The position numbers and the translations under genes are program-made. A stretch of 64,000 nucleotides of DNA from Lobosporangium transversale (Eukaryota; Mortierellomycota; Mortierellomycetes; Mortierellales; Mortierellaceae). The notes under the pieces were generated by a model that saw only the letters and a list, made by a program, of their open reading frames with translations, ran no database searches and had not been told where the DNA came from. Positions 50,053 to 61,374 of this stretch are shown piece by piece; the first letter of the stretch is position 1, and the number at the start of each line of letters is the position of its first letter. The stretch spans positions 1 to 64,000 of the forward strand of contig NW_019028987.1 of NCBI RefSeq assembly GCF_002105155.1, in the 5' to 3' direction.

Positions 50053-50239
50053 TCATAAACACACGGAAGACTTTGCAAAATTACTATTAGTAAGACTTTA
50101 TTTTGTGGCAAAACGAGGCAGGGTATTATTTCATTTTAAAGTTGTTCATATTGCAATACATTGAAGGTGGGAAATGCAGCCCATAGTACGAGAAAATAAA
50201 TAAATAAATAAATAATCAATTGTCTCATTAAACTTCAAC

Positions 50240-51421
50240 CTAATCGATGCGTCCGGGATCAACACCACCAATCTCACGACGTCCTGTTCTTGTGCCAGAC
50301 TGATTTGCTCCGCCACTGTATCCATACTGGAAGGTGTTAATAACTTGCTTTCCTGCATTTAATGTCTCTTCTGAGAATTCGACTTCATGCTTGTCAGCCA
50401 GTTTTGGTCCAAGGATCTAAACCACAAACCCCAAACAAAAAATAGTCAGAAGGGTTGGTTGTAAATATCACTAACAAAAAAAAAAAAAAAAAAAAAAAAA
50501 AACATTTCGTCCAAGTAAACAGAACGAAAGTAAAGAACTCTTACAGGGACATCATATCCTGCTTTAGCGGCGTGACGTGATAATGAGAAAATGGCATCAA
50601 CAACCTGACCAGGATTCTTGTCCTCATACAAGTCGATAGTCTGAAACAGGTCATGCTTGGGACACCCAAGCTTTTCACATCCCTCCAAGAACTTGGCAAT
50701 GTTCTCCATCTATAGCACCAATTTGTTTCTCTTCAGTTAGAAGCCAAGTCAAACAGGCACCTTGCAAATACTTCGTTGTCATAGATACAAACCTGAACAA
50801 AGGGCATTCTTGATGACTTGATCTTCACAAAGCCTGGGATAAGTATATTTATCAATCTGCTCCAAAACCAGTTCAATGAAATTGATATTAGAAATGGTGT
50901 TAAAAACTAGCACCCACGACCTTTATTTTTTATAATGTCTTAACTTACTTGCAGAGGATAACGCCATCTTTGAGAGAGGGTTGGAATTCTGGAAGAGGAA
51001 AAGATTCTCCAATGACTGTCTCAATCCACTCACGAGCCTATTGATTATTTTGTTGAAAAGTACATATTAAGAATTTATCCTGTTTTCTTTGCCTCATCAT
51101 TTCATGATGTTGTATATGCCGCACTTTTTTTTTTTTTTTTTTAGTCAGTTACTGTGTTCTACCTGGGCTTCACGGCCAACATCGTATTTTGCAGCCAGCT
51201 TTGCAGCGATCTCTATGGTCCAGGCATCGAGATAGTGTTGTAAATTAAGTAAGTTGTAGTGACAGAGTTTTATAGTGATGACTTTTTTTTTACTGAAATA
51301 AAAATATGGAGTGAGATGACTGAGGGTCTACATTCAAGAATATGTACTGCAAAACCTTAATCCTGTAGATATTACAAACTTCATTACCTCTGTCAATACC
51401 GTATTTTCTAGGTGAACTCAT
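50240..51421 (-). CDS. SCP1: Transgelin/calponin-family actin-binding protein (Scp1/Stg1)
   Basis: Actin cross-linking protein. Six exons (minus): 51388-51421, 51163-51212, 50949-51037, 50793-50856, 50545-50709, 50240-50416; 192 residues. The start (MSSPRKYGIDR) is that of fungal transgelins. A single calponin-homology domain follows: REWIETVIGESF, LKDGVILCK, KIKSSRMPFVQMENIAKFLE and DLYEDKNPGQVVDAIFSL. The C-terminus carries a calponin-type repeat region (QYGYSGGANQSGTR). Length is normal for the family. Introns contain a run of about 26 A (50467-50492, T in the sense strand) and a run of about 18 T (51125-51142). Confidence 0.93.
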
Positions 51422-52289
51422 GTCTTTTTATTATTATAATTGTTATTGTTGTTGGTGAATGGAATGAAGGATGGAGAACAGATGAGATTCGACGGATGAA
51501 AAAAGATAAATGAAGGGTTGATGTGAGCACGTGAGTTAATTAACTTTCTATTTCTAACTTTCTTTTACAGTACAAACAGGAAGTGAGCTGCTGGTCTGCT
51601 TCTCTTTCATTTCTCAGAGCCTCTTTTCCCCTATCGAATACGCAGAAAACTATAAAGGTAAAAGTGAACGAAAGGGCCACCCACTCCTCTCTCTAGTTTC
51701 CTCTGTCTTTCTGTATCAAATCTCTGGTGATCTGCCCACCAATACCTTCTCAATGCAGTGATCTCCCTTGTACTACACTAACGACGGCTTTACAAATGAT
51801 CGGTATCGCCGAGGCGACCCACTTTAGGTCTGTCCTACAATACACCACAAGGCTGAAGCTTTTAAGCTGTTGCCCTCAATGGGCCATTGCATACTGCAAT
51901 AAGGACCTTATATCGACAGTGGTTTGATTGTGTCAAGTGGAAAGCCACTCGGATGGATTTACTCTGCGACGAGCTGTTTGTGGAGATGGAGCCTTATTCA
52001 CATCGCAGCAACCGACTTGATTAGAGTTGCGTTATCTCTGGTCGGTCGACCCAATGTGGGCCTTGGAATAATACAAATATTAGACCTGGCCCTGTAGCTC
52101 GATAATTAGCTGCAACGACCCCAATATTAACTCCTGTTTCTTCCAAACCGATTACAATGCGTTACCAAATCGGAAGGAAACTGCCATTTCATTTTATATT
52201 ATTTTATATTCTTTTACTTTGCTTTATTTTATTAAATTAGGCTGCAACTCATGGGCCTTTGACTTTTATTTTTTTACGGACCATCGCTG
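51422..52289. other. Spacer upstream of the transgelin gene
   Basis: No gene is supported in these 868 bp. The part next to the transgelin start is the likely promoter. A TTTTATATTATTTTATATTC-type T/A tract occupies about 52190-52230. Confidence 0.5.
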
Positions 52290-52817
52290 TTATACTACGG
52301 TGCTGTTGAGGCGCTGCTCCTCCAAAGATACACACTCGCTACCGTCAGAACCAAGGCTGAGTCTAGTTCGACAGAATTCCTTCTGTCTGATAGGGTTGAT
52401 CGAACAGTAGCTATATGGCATGTTCTCATAACACCCATAGTATATTACAGGCTTATCCTTTCTCATATCACGGCAGGTAGTTTTGTAGGGGACTACTCCG
52501 ATGTGACCATAAACATTATGAGAGACACTTATTTCACCCAACTCAGTCGCATAATCCCAGCTGTCAACTTCTGTAAACTTGAGATTGAGTGTCCAGCCAT
52601 TGTTTTTCATGGTGGTCTTTGATGCAAAATAGACAGTACGATATTGGGCTGCCATATCTCCGTTATCGTTCCAAAGCTGGAATCCGACGACTGCCTTGGT
52701 TGGATAGCTCACGATACCGACACAATACGCGAAACTAGCATGGACGTAGATAGGTCTTAGTAAGACCCCTAACAGTAGCAGGGCCAGGTGATGCAGCATT
52801 TGCTTGGATATAGTCAT
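52290..52817 (-). CDS. Small secreted cysteine-rich protein, unknown
   Basis: A single-exon reading frame of 175 residues. It begins MTISKQ followed by a long Leu-rich core (LHHLALLLLGVLL), then ...VHASFAYC, a clear signal peptide with a likely cleavage near VHA-SF. The mature part holds about eight cysteines (SFAYCVG, TTCRDM, YYGCYENMPYSYCS, KEFCRTR, SECVSL). It also has alternating Trp/Tyr-rich strands (GFQLWNDNGD, GWTLNLKFTEVDSW) that look like a beta-rich extracellular domain. I do not recognise the family. The frame is also open upstream of the ATG, but the signal peptide supports the chosen start. Candidate secreted/cell-wall protein or effector; function unknown. Confidence 0.75.
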   Translation of the reverse strand: MTISKQMLHHLALLLLGVLLRPIYVHASFAYCVGIVSYPTKAVVGFQLWNDNGDMAAQYRTVYFASKTTMKNNGWTLNLKFTEVDSWDYATELGEISVSHNVYGHIGVVPYKTTCRDMRKDKPVIYYGCYENMPYSYCSINPIRQKEFCRTRLSLGSDGSECVSLEEQRLNSTVV

Positions 52818-53282
52818 TTCTGTTAATAAAAAGAGAGTGGGATATGAATGGCGGGAAGATAACGATAACTGAATGTTTAATTTGCGACAATAAAAAAAAA
52901 AAAAGAAAAGAAAAGAAAATGCAAGCCCATAAGCAGGCCGTGCTTTTATTGCCATGGCGAACTGACGACAAGTTAAAATATCCTCGCAACAGACACAGCA
53001 CTTCCAAAATTTTACCAGGTTATTAAAAATTCGAGAGCATTCACGCTCTGTACTTGGAATGAAGGGTAAGAAGTGCTCTCCAATCATGGAATCGTATCAT
53101 CTGTACTACATTGTGCGGGCTCATTGATAATGGCGTTGGATTTACGACTTTTTCCAGAAGAGAAAAAGTTCCAAGAACTTTGAGAAAAGTATCTTTCCCA
53201 ATGTTATTATAATGTCAAAATGTTTATGCTTAATAAAGTAATGATTAAGGAGGTGATGCTTTTTTTTTTTTTTTTTTTTTTT
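52818..53282. other. Spacer between the secreted protein and the permease
   Basis: This holds the promoter of the secreted protein gene and the permease 3' end. It contains an A/AAAAG-rich tract (about 52890-52920) and a T run of about 25 just before the permease stop (53259-53283). Confidence 0.5.
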
Positions 53283-55440
53283 TCACAGGTGTTTCATGTC
53301 TGCCTTTTCTCCATTGACGGCCTCCTCCATCTGGGCAGCAATCTTTGCTGCTTGCTTGCTATCAGCTCGACGAACATCTTCAGCAATCTCCTCCTCCAAA
53401 GCTTCAGGTTTGTCCTCAGGTAAGAGTTGATTCAATATAATGGCAATAAGAGCGCCAACGCAAAAGCCGGTGGAGAGAATAATGTTAACAGAATCCGAAA
53501 GACCCTGCAAAACAGCCGAAGTACCGGTGTAAGATATAAAGTGAGTCAACGCATTTGGAATCAAAGACACTCCAAGTCCAAGAGAAATGGCGGCCGAAAC
53601 AATGAAACGATCGCGACGAGTCCACTCAAGGAACGCGAGGATGCGCATGCCTGAAGAAGCCACGTTAGCGAAAAGGAATGTAGTCATACCCCCAAGAACT
53701 GAATCAGGGATCATGAGGAACAGTGTTCCAAACTTGGAGAAGATACCCATCAAGATTAAAAACACGCAACACATGTACCCAGCTGAGGTATTCGCACACC
53801 TTTGTTGTGGAGAAGCAGATAAGGAAACAGACAGAAAGTGATAAAGTTTAGCACCAGTGTCAACACAGCAATTAATATGACCATATTGATAGAAAAATGA
53901 ATACTTTTACCTAGTTAGTGCGATAATACCATTATTTTGAGCAAAGACAGACATTGGAGAGTTGGTCATAATTGCAGACAAAAACCCTCCCAATCCATCA
54001 GCCAAGACTCCTCCTTGAACACGGGATTCAAATTCGCGACCTTCCACTGCCAGTCTGGAGACTTCACATGACGCAGTGACATCGCCGATTGCTTCTACCA
54101 TGGTCAAAACATAAGTAACGAGAAGCGGAATGATGGCAGGTGCATAAATGGATAGAGGGAAGGTTGAAAAGTTTTTGACCCAGAGGAATGTAATAGTTGG
54201 GGCATTATCCAGAGCTGTAACGTCTGTATATCCAGTGGCAGCAGCGACGATTAGTCCAATAACGAGTCCAATGACAACTTGGGCATTGCGCATGAAGGGC
54301 GATCCGAAAAACTCCACAAACATGATAGTCATGAAAACCAAGAATCCAAGTCCAATCCACTGAGGTGACGCCCAAGGCGCTGCGTTAGGGGCACCAAGGT
54401 TGGGACAGACAGAAAAGAAGCCTTCTGAAGGCATAGCACTGCATGGACCAGAGCCTCCGGCCCACTGCGTCAGTCCAGTTCCAATGAGTTTAGCACCGAT
54501 CAAAAAGACAGTGACTCCAGTGACAAGAGGTGGAAATAAATTCTTCATAATTTTGGGTGGCAAGAATGCGAGTGAAATCTCAATAATGGAGCACAGCATG
54601 CATGTGCCCAGAAAAGCGCCCCAAGCCTCGGGACACGGAAGATGTACTGGAGTTACACCATCAGGAGCAACACCCATGGGACACTGACCGCTCAAGTACA
54701 TGCGAGTGGTCATAGCCTATTTAGCGATCAAAAATATATCGCATCGCATTTGCATGTTTTGCCGATTAATAAATGGACGATTTCATCTAATTACTTTTGC
54801 CAAAACACTTACTCCAAATGTGGGTACGAAATTGAAGCTGGTACCAACGACTGACAAGAGCCCTGTACCGATGTAATATCTTGTTCTGAAAATTCTAAAG
54901 CGAGTAATCTGGATCAGAGATAGAAGACCTGACGAGATCAATGAAGCCGAGAGCATATAGGAGCGAGTCGACATGTCGAGATTCATGTTTCCTGTCCCAG
55001 GGCCTGACATTATCAAAACAGGAGTCACTACTCCTGCAACCATAGCCAAAGCGTGCTGAAAGCCTTTTTTTTTTTTTTTTTTTTTGAAACGAAAAAGTGG
55101 TCAGAAAAACATGAATTTCATTGAAGACTGTTGGTCATCTGGTAAATAGTTTTTTACCCATGACGATTGCCAGCAGGATGGGGAGCTTTGTCTTGAGACC
55201 AAAAAAAGGCGGCTGACGAGTGTTTTTTTTGTTGAGACAAGGAATAGTGGGAATACAAAGGAAGCTGTAGTCGTAGTCCCCTAGCCATCCATCTTTGGTA
55301 AATAAGGCCTCACGAATGCTATGGAGAGTAGGAAAGGAAGCGGCTGTGTGAGCGAGATCATCCTCTTTTGGATCTGGCCTGACTTCATAGATAAGGACGT
55401 CTACTGGAGTCGGTGCGGATGTGATTTCGTTGGTAGTCAT
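53283..55440 (-). CDS. NCS2 uric acid/xanthine-type permease
   Basis: Proton-driven purine transporter of the plasma membrane. Exons (minus): 55158-55440, 54813-55063, 53911-54716, 53283-53799; 618 residues. Multiple membrane spans are visible. The NCS2 landmarks are intact: GFQHALAMVAG (the QH motif), a VEAIGDVTASCEVS block with the binding-site Glu, and the family signature AQNNGIIALTRCANTSAG interrupted by an intron. These motifs resemble the UapA/xanthine-urate group. The hydrophilic N-terminus (DGWLGDYDYSFLCIP) and acidic C-terminal tail are as in fungal members. The acceptor of exon 2 follows a run of over 20 A instead of pyrimidines, which is odd. The exact substrate is an inference. 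Confidence 0.94.
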
Positions 55441-58400
55441 TCTGAAAGTATGAGTGTCGGATAATAGATAAGCGAATCAAGGATAATGAAGATCCCTTGT
55501 TATGGTTCTTAAGAGTGTGAATAAGACCTGAGGAGGGACGAAGGAGAAGGATACATTGTTTGAAGAGAAGAACTGATAAACGAAGCAAAAAAAAAAAAAA
55601 AAAAAAAAAAATTCCGAAAGTAAACACAAAATTTCAAGCCATTCATTAAAAATTACTCTCGGTGGCTGTGTGGATTGATGCATGCCTGTTTCTGTATTCC
55701 GTCTTCAATGATATCAGTCTTTCTACAAATATTTTTGTACCAACCCCGATGACCAGGTGTAGGGGAGAGGATTCTCCTGTCTCCTCTGCACAATAGCCTA
55801 GGACTTACTGGATGGAAAATGGTAGATAGAAAACATTGGAGCAGTCTGTGAGGATTGTAAGGGCTTTGTAGTTCCGGTTTGGTCATTTGATTGAGAAACA
55901 TGTCGTAAACCCTCGAAAAGTCATGTACAACCTTCACCACTCGCCTGGCCAAGCACTTTGTTTTCTTAAATGCCATTCAACAGATTTTTACAGAAGGAGC
56001 AACGTTGTTAAAAAACTAGCCCATGTCTTCCTGCACACTGAGTGTTATTGAAAGATGTGCTTACTGTTGGCCCATTAGAAATACCTATCAGGACAGCAAC
56101 CCTCGTTAGCGCTTTCTTAGGGACAGCTATAGACACGGTGCTTGATACTCTGTTATCATTCAACGCAATTGATCTTGCCACTGCCAATGTGCGGTTGTTC
56201 ATGATCACTTTGTCTTTTTTTTTTTTTTTTTTTTTTTTTAATATCAATGTGCAAAATCCAACTCTTTTCGAGAACTTTATTTCGAACATTAAGACTAATG
56301 AAATGCAAGCCTGTGCAATTAGTATTGTGGAAAACAACATTCGTGTGTGTGTAGGAATAAGAGTGGAAGAAAATAACGAAAAAAGTAATGGGCAGCAGTA
56401 ACACTACACGCTAATTTCACTGATACTTTCATTTCCTGATTTTTCTGCGCATGGTGCGTCAACAGAGTACTCAATGAGGATCTGTGCTCTGAAATAAGAG
56501 ACGGGTCAAAACCACTGTTGTCACCGACAAAGATTCTCTTCCAAAGAAAAAAAAGCCAAAAAAAAAGGCATTGGAGCGTATTAAATGGTAAAAAGGTGTT
56601 ATATATTCTTAGCATGATAACCAACATGAAGAATCCACTAGACTCCCTTATAAACGTTACATCGAAGCTTCGTCTTCATCAACACGGTCAAATAGAAGAG
56701 AGAGAGGGAGAAAGAGACTTTTCTTTATATTAATGTTGATGATCCAAAAGCACAAGTATATTGTCCCAATGCCTCTGTTATTCTCATCGAAAAGGGGCGA
56801 AAGACATGAACAAGCTGCCAGCACTGGATATGTTCCCGCATCGAGAGGCGGTCCTCAAGGCGCTACATCCTGAATCATCATTAGATTATCCTGTCCTGGG
56901 AGGTATGTCTTTACATACACCAACGACCCTTGAAATATTCTGCCATTCTACATGGCATGTCACGATCAGGTATCAAAACCCGATCTCTTTCCTTGTAATT
57001 ATGATTTCAATCTCTTTTGTCTTCTGGTGGTTTTTTTTTTTTTTTTTTTTTTTTTTTTCCTCTGATAAGAATACGTTTCCTGCTAATGATTCGAAGCTTT
57101 TATGGACTTGAAATTGTCTACGCAAACATTGAATTGACATTATAAAGTCAGTCGGCTCCATGCAATCCTCATCTAAAACATTGAATCAACTTCTTAGTGC
57201 CTGTTGGCTCTTCCAAGCAGGCTTGAGCTCAAACCAGAATCTATTACTCCTGCATTCAGGTATTTCATTATAACTCATTCTTGTACATCGTCTCCACTCT
57301 ACCTTCTGTCTTCTACTACTCCTGAATCCCTGCAGACTCGCGCTCTCCTGCTTTATCGCCTTGGAATCAATTGTTTCCTCCATCTCCATCGCTAGAAAGA
57401 CTATGCTCCAAGGACACTAAGGGTTGGCACATCGTCACATGTTGACGAGATGGTAATCTAAAAACCTTAGAGAGAAATGGACGAAAAAAGAGAGAGGAAC
57501 ACTTTAAAAACTCCTGTGCGTACACTTCCAGTGAGCATTCATGTACAGACTTAACAGACATGCTCGAGTATCCGAATTGAGAGAATGACGCGTGGAACGG
57601 CAAGCCCATCCTCAGCTCAAAGAGATGGTGATAGAAAAAAAAAAATCACTTACTAATTGTCTGTAATTAACACCTTCCGGCCTCCTTCCTCAATTACAAG
57701 ATAGTTAAAAGCACCATGGCGACAGTTGTGTCTACAATTATAATCTGGTTGCATAAAAAAACAGCATTGACAAGACAATAAGTTGGTTCATAAACCTAAT
57801 TATCAGTCAGGTTGCATACTGTTCAACCCAGATAATGATGACTTTGTAAGCCATGTCCCCTGCATTATAAGGAGCTGAAGATCTAAGCATCTGAAAAAGT
57901 GTAGAGCGACATTTGTGTTACGTGTGGGAAGTTAAAAGAAAAAAGAAAGTCAAACCTAATATCGCCTTGATATAGTGATATTTCAGGCAAGTGATTTACC
58001 AACTGACTTCACCATTGACGGACAAGCGTTGTCTCCTAATTCAGTCTCTCCCTATTGCCACATCTTTAGATCAAAGTCCATCTATACAACTTCTATTGAC
58101 TTTTATTTAGTGGCGGCGTCATGCCTCCACGATGACCTCTCAACGCTTCTAATCGAATTTGACCCTCGTTTGTCTCTTCTCTAGCCCAGACTTTCATAAC
58201 AAGTTAAACTCCTGTTGAAAACCACACAGGACCCGTTTTCCTGTTTGTTTGCTTCACTTTCAACAGATAATCTTGCCTTCCTGCAGCCTTATGTAACCCC
58301 AAGGATTCCTAGACCCCAGCTTGACTCAGAACAATCTCATCCAGAACAAAGGCTGCTGCCATCTTGAAGCCTCATCCTAAATTAAGTATGGATAAATCTC

Positions 58401-58523
58401 CTTAGACACGCTTTCTCTCCAAACATTGATTCCTACGAGCCAGCCCTTTTGACTATTGTACCAACCTATTGCAGTAGACTACTCCGAATTTGGTCTCGAA
58501 CCAAGCTTGTTTTGCCTTTGTAT
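55441..58523. other. Gene-poor stretch with isolated small open frames
   Basis: No gene is supported. A 107-codon minus-strand frame (55653-55976, MAFKKTKCLARRVVKVVHDF...) and a plus-strand frame from 56806 (MNKLPALDMFPHREAVLKAL..., ending at a GTATCA donor-like site near 56970) have no recognisable domain. Long T or A runs lie near 55588-55610, 56216-56239 and 57031-57058. The stretch may hold relics of mobile elements. Confidence 0.4.
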
Positions 58524-58642
58524 CGGAGGGTCAAGCTTGTCGCTCTTTTTGGTTAGCCCTTTTCAAATATAAATGGTTTACTTAACAAAACTCTTATAAT
58601 TGAAAAGGACTAACTAAAAAGAGCGACAAGCTTGACCCTCTG
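58524..58642. mobile_element. hAT-type MITE (119 bp)
   Basis: A foldback element with arms of about 43 bp and a 33-bp loop. The left arm begins CGGAGGGTCAAGCTTGTCGC and the right arm ends with its complement (CAGAGGGTC when reversed). The arms differ at only three positions, all G/A or C/T. It is flanked by a perfect 8-bp direct repeat CTTTGTAT (58516-58523 and 58643-58650). The 8-bp duplication, terminal inverted repeats starting C-R-GAGGG, and lack of coding sequence are typical of hAT MITEs. Confidence 0.85.
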
Positions 58643-58650
58643 CTTTGTAT

Positions 58651-59305
58651 AACTTAGATAGTTCAAGGCTGATGTAGGTGTCATGAATAAAAACAGTGCT
58701 CTCTGCTCTGACTTTCCTATACTTTATCTTGCTCAAAGCCAAAGTCTTTGATAGCACCTGCTTGCAGTGTCCCTGTTCGACTGATGAGTCAAAACAAGTG
58801 AACAGACGATCTAAGGCTCCTTCTGTGCTCTTTGCCTAGGCCCAAATGGGCAGTAAAGTATAACCTTCAATCTTACCCTTGATTGGAATGGTAGGATGAG
58901 AAGACTCGAGCTAAGCTTATAGTCCCAAGCTGACCCTGGTCTTGCGCTGGCAGGCATTGAAGATTGTAGACATGAATACAGGGGAGAACAAGCTCATCAT
59001 TTCCACTAACATGCAAAACTGAATCAATAATTCATTTCAATGTATTTTTTTTTTTTTCTTTTATTCCTAAGAACCGTATATGCATACAACATTCATACTT
59101 TGTTTAATTAAGCTCCCGTCTTCTTCTACGTTATAGTTATGCGCTGTGATATTGGCTTGTCTCATTTGGAAAGCTAATGACTTTTTTGTTCGTTTAGGCT
59201 ACTGGTTCAGTTTTGTAGGTGGTCTAAAATGTTACCCATGACAACTTCCGGACGTCATATAATGCAAGTAAAAGAAAGACTTTTCCCTCTTTACTTTATA
59301 AACGC
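58651..59305. other. Spacer between the MITE and the transposon nest
   Basis: I see no gene. There is a T run at about 59044-59056. The segment probably belongs to the accessory region that ends in the transposon nest. Confidence 0.4.
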
Positions 59306-59341
59306 TTGCTTAATTCTGTCTTAACTATATCTTCACGGAAT

Positions 59342-59690
59342 ATGAGACCAACTCCACAAAGGGAAGTCAACGAAGCCAGGAGGTTAATGATGGGAGGCAT
59401 GTCTACTAGGGAAGCAGCTGCTAGCGTTGGTATATCACAAGGGACGGCCACCAGGATCTATGCAAGAAATAAGGAGTACATACCAGTCAATAATGACGGT
59501 CGATGCAAAAGTCAAGGTAGTGTTCTAGGGGGATCTAAGGGTGCAATAAAGGTATCTTTATTCAGGGGGAACTCTGCTACAGAACTAGATAGAAAAGTAG
59601 ACCTATTTATACTAGTTAATGTCCTGTTGCAAGGAATGCTCTAGAAATATGGGCGAAATACTATGTTGCACAAAATTATTATAGTGATTT
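59342..59690 (+). pseudogene. Tc1-like transposase N-terminal fragment with terminal-repeat remnant
   Basis: From ATG 59342 the frame codes MRPTPQREVNEARRLMMGG, then a helix-turn-helix (STREAAASVGISQGTATRIY), as at the start of Tc1/mariner-type transposases. The frame then loses similarity and stops at 59644, with no DDE catalytic domain. Just after it, GGGCGAAATACTATG (59650-59664) and ATAGTGATTTCGC (59682-59694) form an imperfect inverted pair resembling the outer repeat of such elements. The fragment is therefore an internally deleted or decayed copy. Class assignment rests on the HTH and the end sequence. Confidence 0.55.
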
Positions 59691-59722
59691 CGCTTGCATC
59701 CTTCCCGTCATGAAGAAACCTA

Positions 59723-60739
59723 TTATCTTGTTTTTCTTGAAGCCTCAAAGACGGCAAGCGCCTCTTTAGCGTTTGCGAGCGAAGATTTTGTTTCCCAAGT
59801 GGCTTCATCTAATGGATAGCCTTTCCAAAGAACGAGCCACTTAGGAGTTTTGCCAAACATTTTGAAGTCAATGATTTTGTCGACTTCATACTCCTCTTCT
59901 CCATCTACCAGCTCGGGGGCAGGGCGTGGTGGTGAGCGGTCGCCGAATTCACGAGGTGACTCAATATAGGGGCGAAGCAGATCGGCATTAAAGACTGGAT
60001 GCTGATGCATGTCAGGCGGTAGTTCCAGCTTGTAGGCATTTTTATTGACCTTCGAAATGATCTTGTAAGGGCCTATGTACTCAGGTTCCAGTTTCTGCGA
60101 CGGCCTATTTTTATGTCCCGCGACAGAGATGTTTTCCGAGCTTAAGAGCACCATGTCACCCACAGCAAACGTAGCAGGCCTGCGAGTTTTGTCCGCTTGG
60201 GCCTTTTGCCTATTCTGCGCTTCGATGATGGCTTCCTGAGCTAGCGCCAAATTCATCGACTGGGTTCGAACAAAATCACTGACAGCCGGAACATTGGTAT
60301 CAGGTGGCTTTAAAAGAGATCCAGGGACTAGTGGATGGTGACCATAGTTCAGAAAGAATGGGGAGAAGCCTGTCGTAGGATTGACAGAGTTGTTGTATGC
60401 GAACTCCATCATAGGCAGTAAAAGATCCCAGTCGTTTTGCTTGTACGATATGTAAGAGCGGAGCATTTCTTCTAATGTTCTGTTGGCGCGCTCTGTTTGT
60501 CCGTCTGATTGTGGATGGAAGGCAGTAGACATGTTAAGTTTAGTGCCCATGAGCTTCATCAACGTTGTCCAGAACTTGCCGGTGAAACGTGAATCTCTGT
60601 CTGACACAATTGTCCGAGGCATGCCGTGCAGTCTAAAAACATTGTCGAAAAAGAGTCGTGCAACATCAGAGGCAGTGTCGGTAGTTCGGCTAGCGCAGAA
60701 ATGAACTTGCTTGGACAGTTTGTCCACAAAGGCCGTGAT
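59723..60739 (-). pseudogene. Truncated Ty3/gypsy (chromovirus) Pol: integrase core plus chromodomain
   Basis: Minus-strand frame of about 340 codons. The integrase core carries IVSDRDSRFTGKFW (second catalytic Asp) and FHPQSDGQTERANRTLEEML (with the Glu). It is followed by FAYNNSVNPTTGFSPFFLNY, the GPY/F-like module (YIGPYKIISKVNKNAYKLEL) and a C-terminal chromodomain (EEYEVDKIID...WLVLWKGYPLDEATWE). The protein begins abruptly at TITAFVDKLSK, where the plus-strand LTR starts at 60740. The rest of this older element was therefore cut off by the later insertion. The first integrase Asp region and everything upstream are missing here. Confidence 0.92.
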
Positions 60740-61261
60740 TGTCACGAACAGCAAGTAATGTCTAGCTCATGAGTTGATGAATGACTTTTGTCTGATTCGA
60801 ATCTGAAAAAGATCACGTGTGCTTGATTAATTTGTTCCGCTCATTTCCTTCACTCATTCCTCCATGCATAGTTTGCCTGTCAAGCCAAGTCGCGTCTCCT
60901 AGTTTTCTAGCTCCGTGAATAGCTCCAAGGATTCTAGAAGAGCTATAAACCAATAACCAAGACTTATAGTGCCAAGGAACCTTGAAATAAGATTGCACCA
61001 GATATCTTCCTCGGATCCTGTGTATTAAGTTAACTCAACACTTGGAGTTCCGCATATGGTAAAAGTACTTAGGAAATATTTGAGTAAGCTTTATTTAGAG
61101 TTCTTGAAGCGCGTCTCCGCTTCAGTCAAACAAGTATAAATATGATAGATTTGTAACATAGTAACCTCAGTCTGCAATAAAACTATTCTTGAATCTCCTA
61201 AGTTCATTCTTGTTCCTAAATCACTTACCTTCTCTTGCACTCGTCCTGTCAGTCCTTGACA
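60740..61261 (+). repeat. 5' LTR of the plus-strand Ty3 element
   Basis: It begins TGTCACGAACAGC inside the integrase gene of the older element. A likely end is ...CCTTGACA, giving TGTCA...TGACA ends and a length of about 522 bp. Inside lie a TATA-like AGTATAAATATG near 61133 and a poly-A signal-like CAATAAAACT near 61175. The second LTR lies beyond the window, so the exact end and the target duplication (candidate GTGAT before 60740) cannot be confirmed here. Confidence 0.65.
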
Positions 61262-61374
61262 TTGCAGACTCTATACAATCCTTGTCTTGTCTCCCCCTAG
61301 TTCTCAATAAAAATATTTCCTTTTTCTTGTCCACTGTTTAACTACACCTTTCCTTGTCCCTTACCTGTTCCACC

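Noticed and set aside
50949-51037. Suspected single-base frameshift in the transgelin calponin-homology domain
   Set aside because: Re-reading the A run at 50999-51002 gives a continuous frame (ESFPLPEFQP) across the exon, and the exon lengths sum to whole codons.
55653-55976. 107-codon minus-strand frame as a gene
   Set aside because: There are no domain, splice partners or flanking signals; a frame of this length can arise by chance, so it is mentioned only in the spacer entry.
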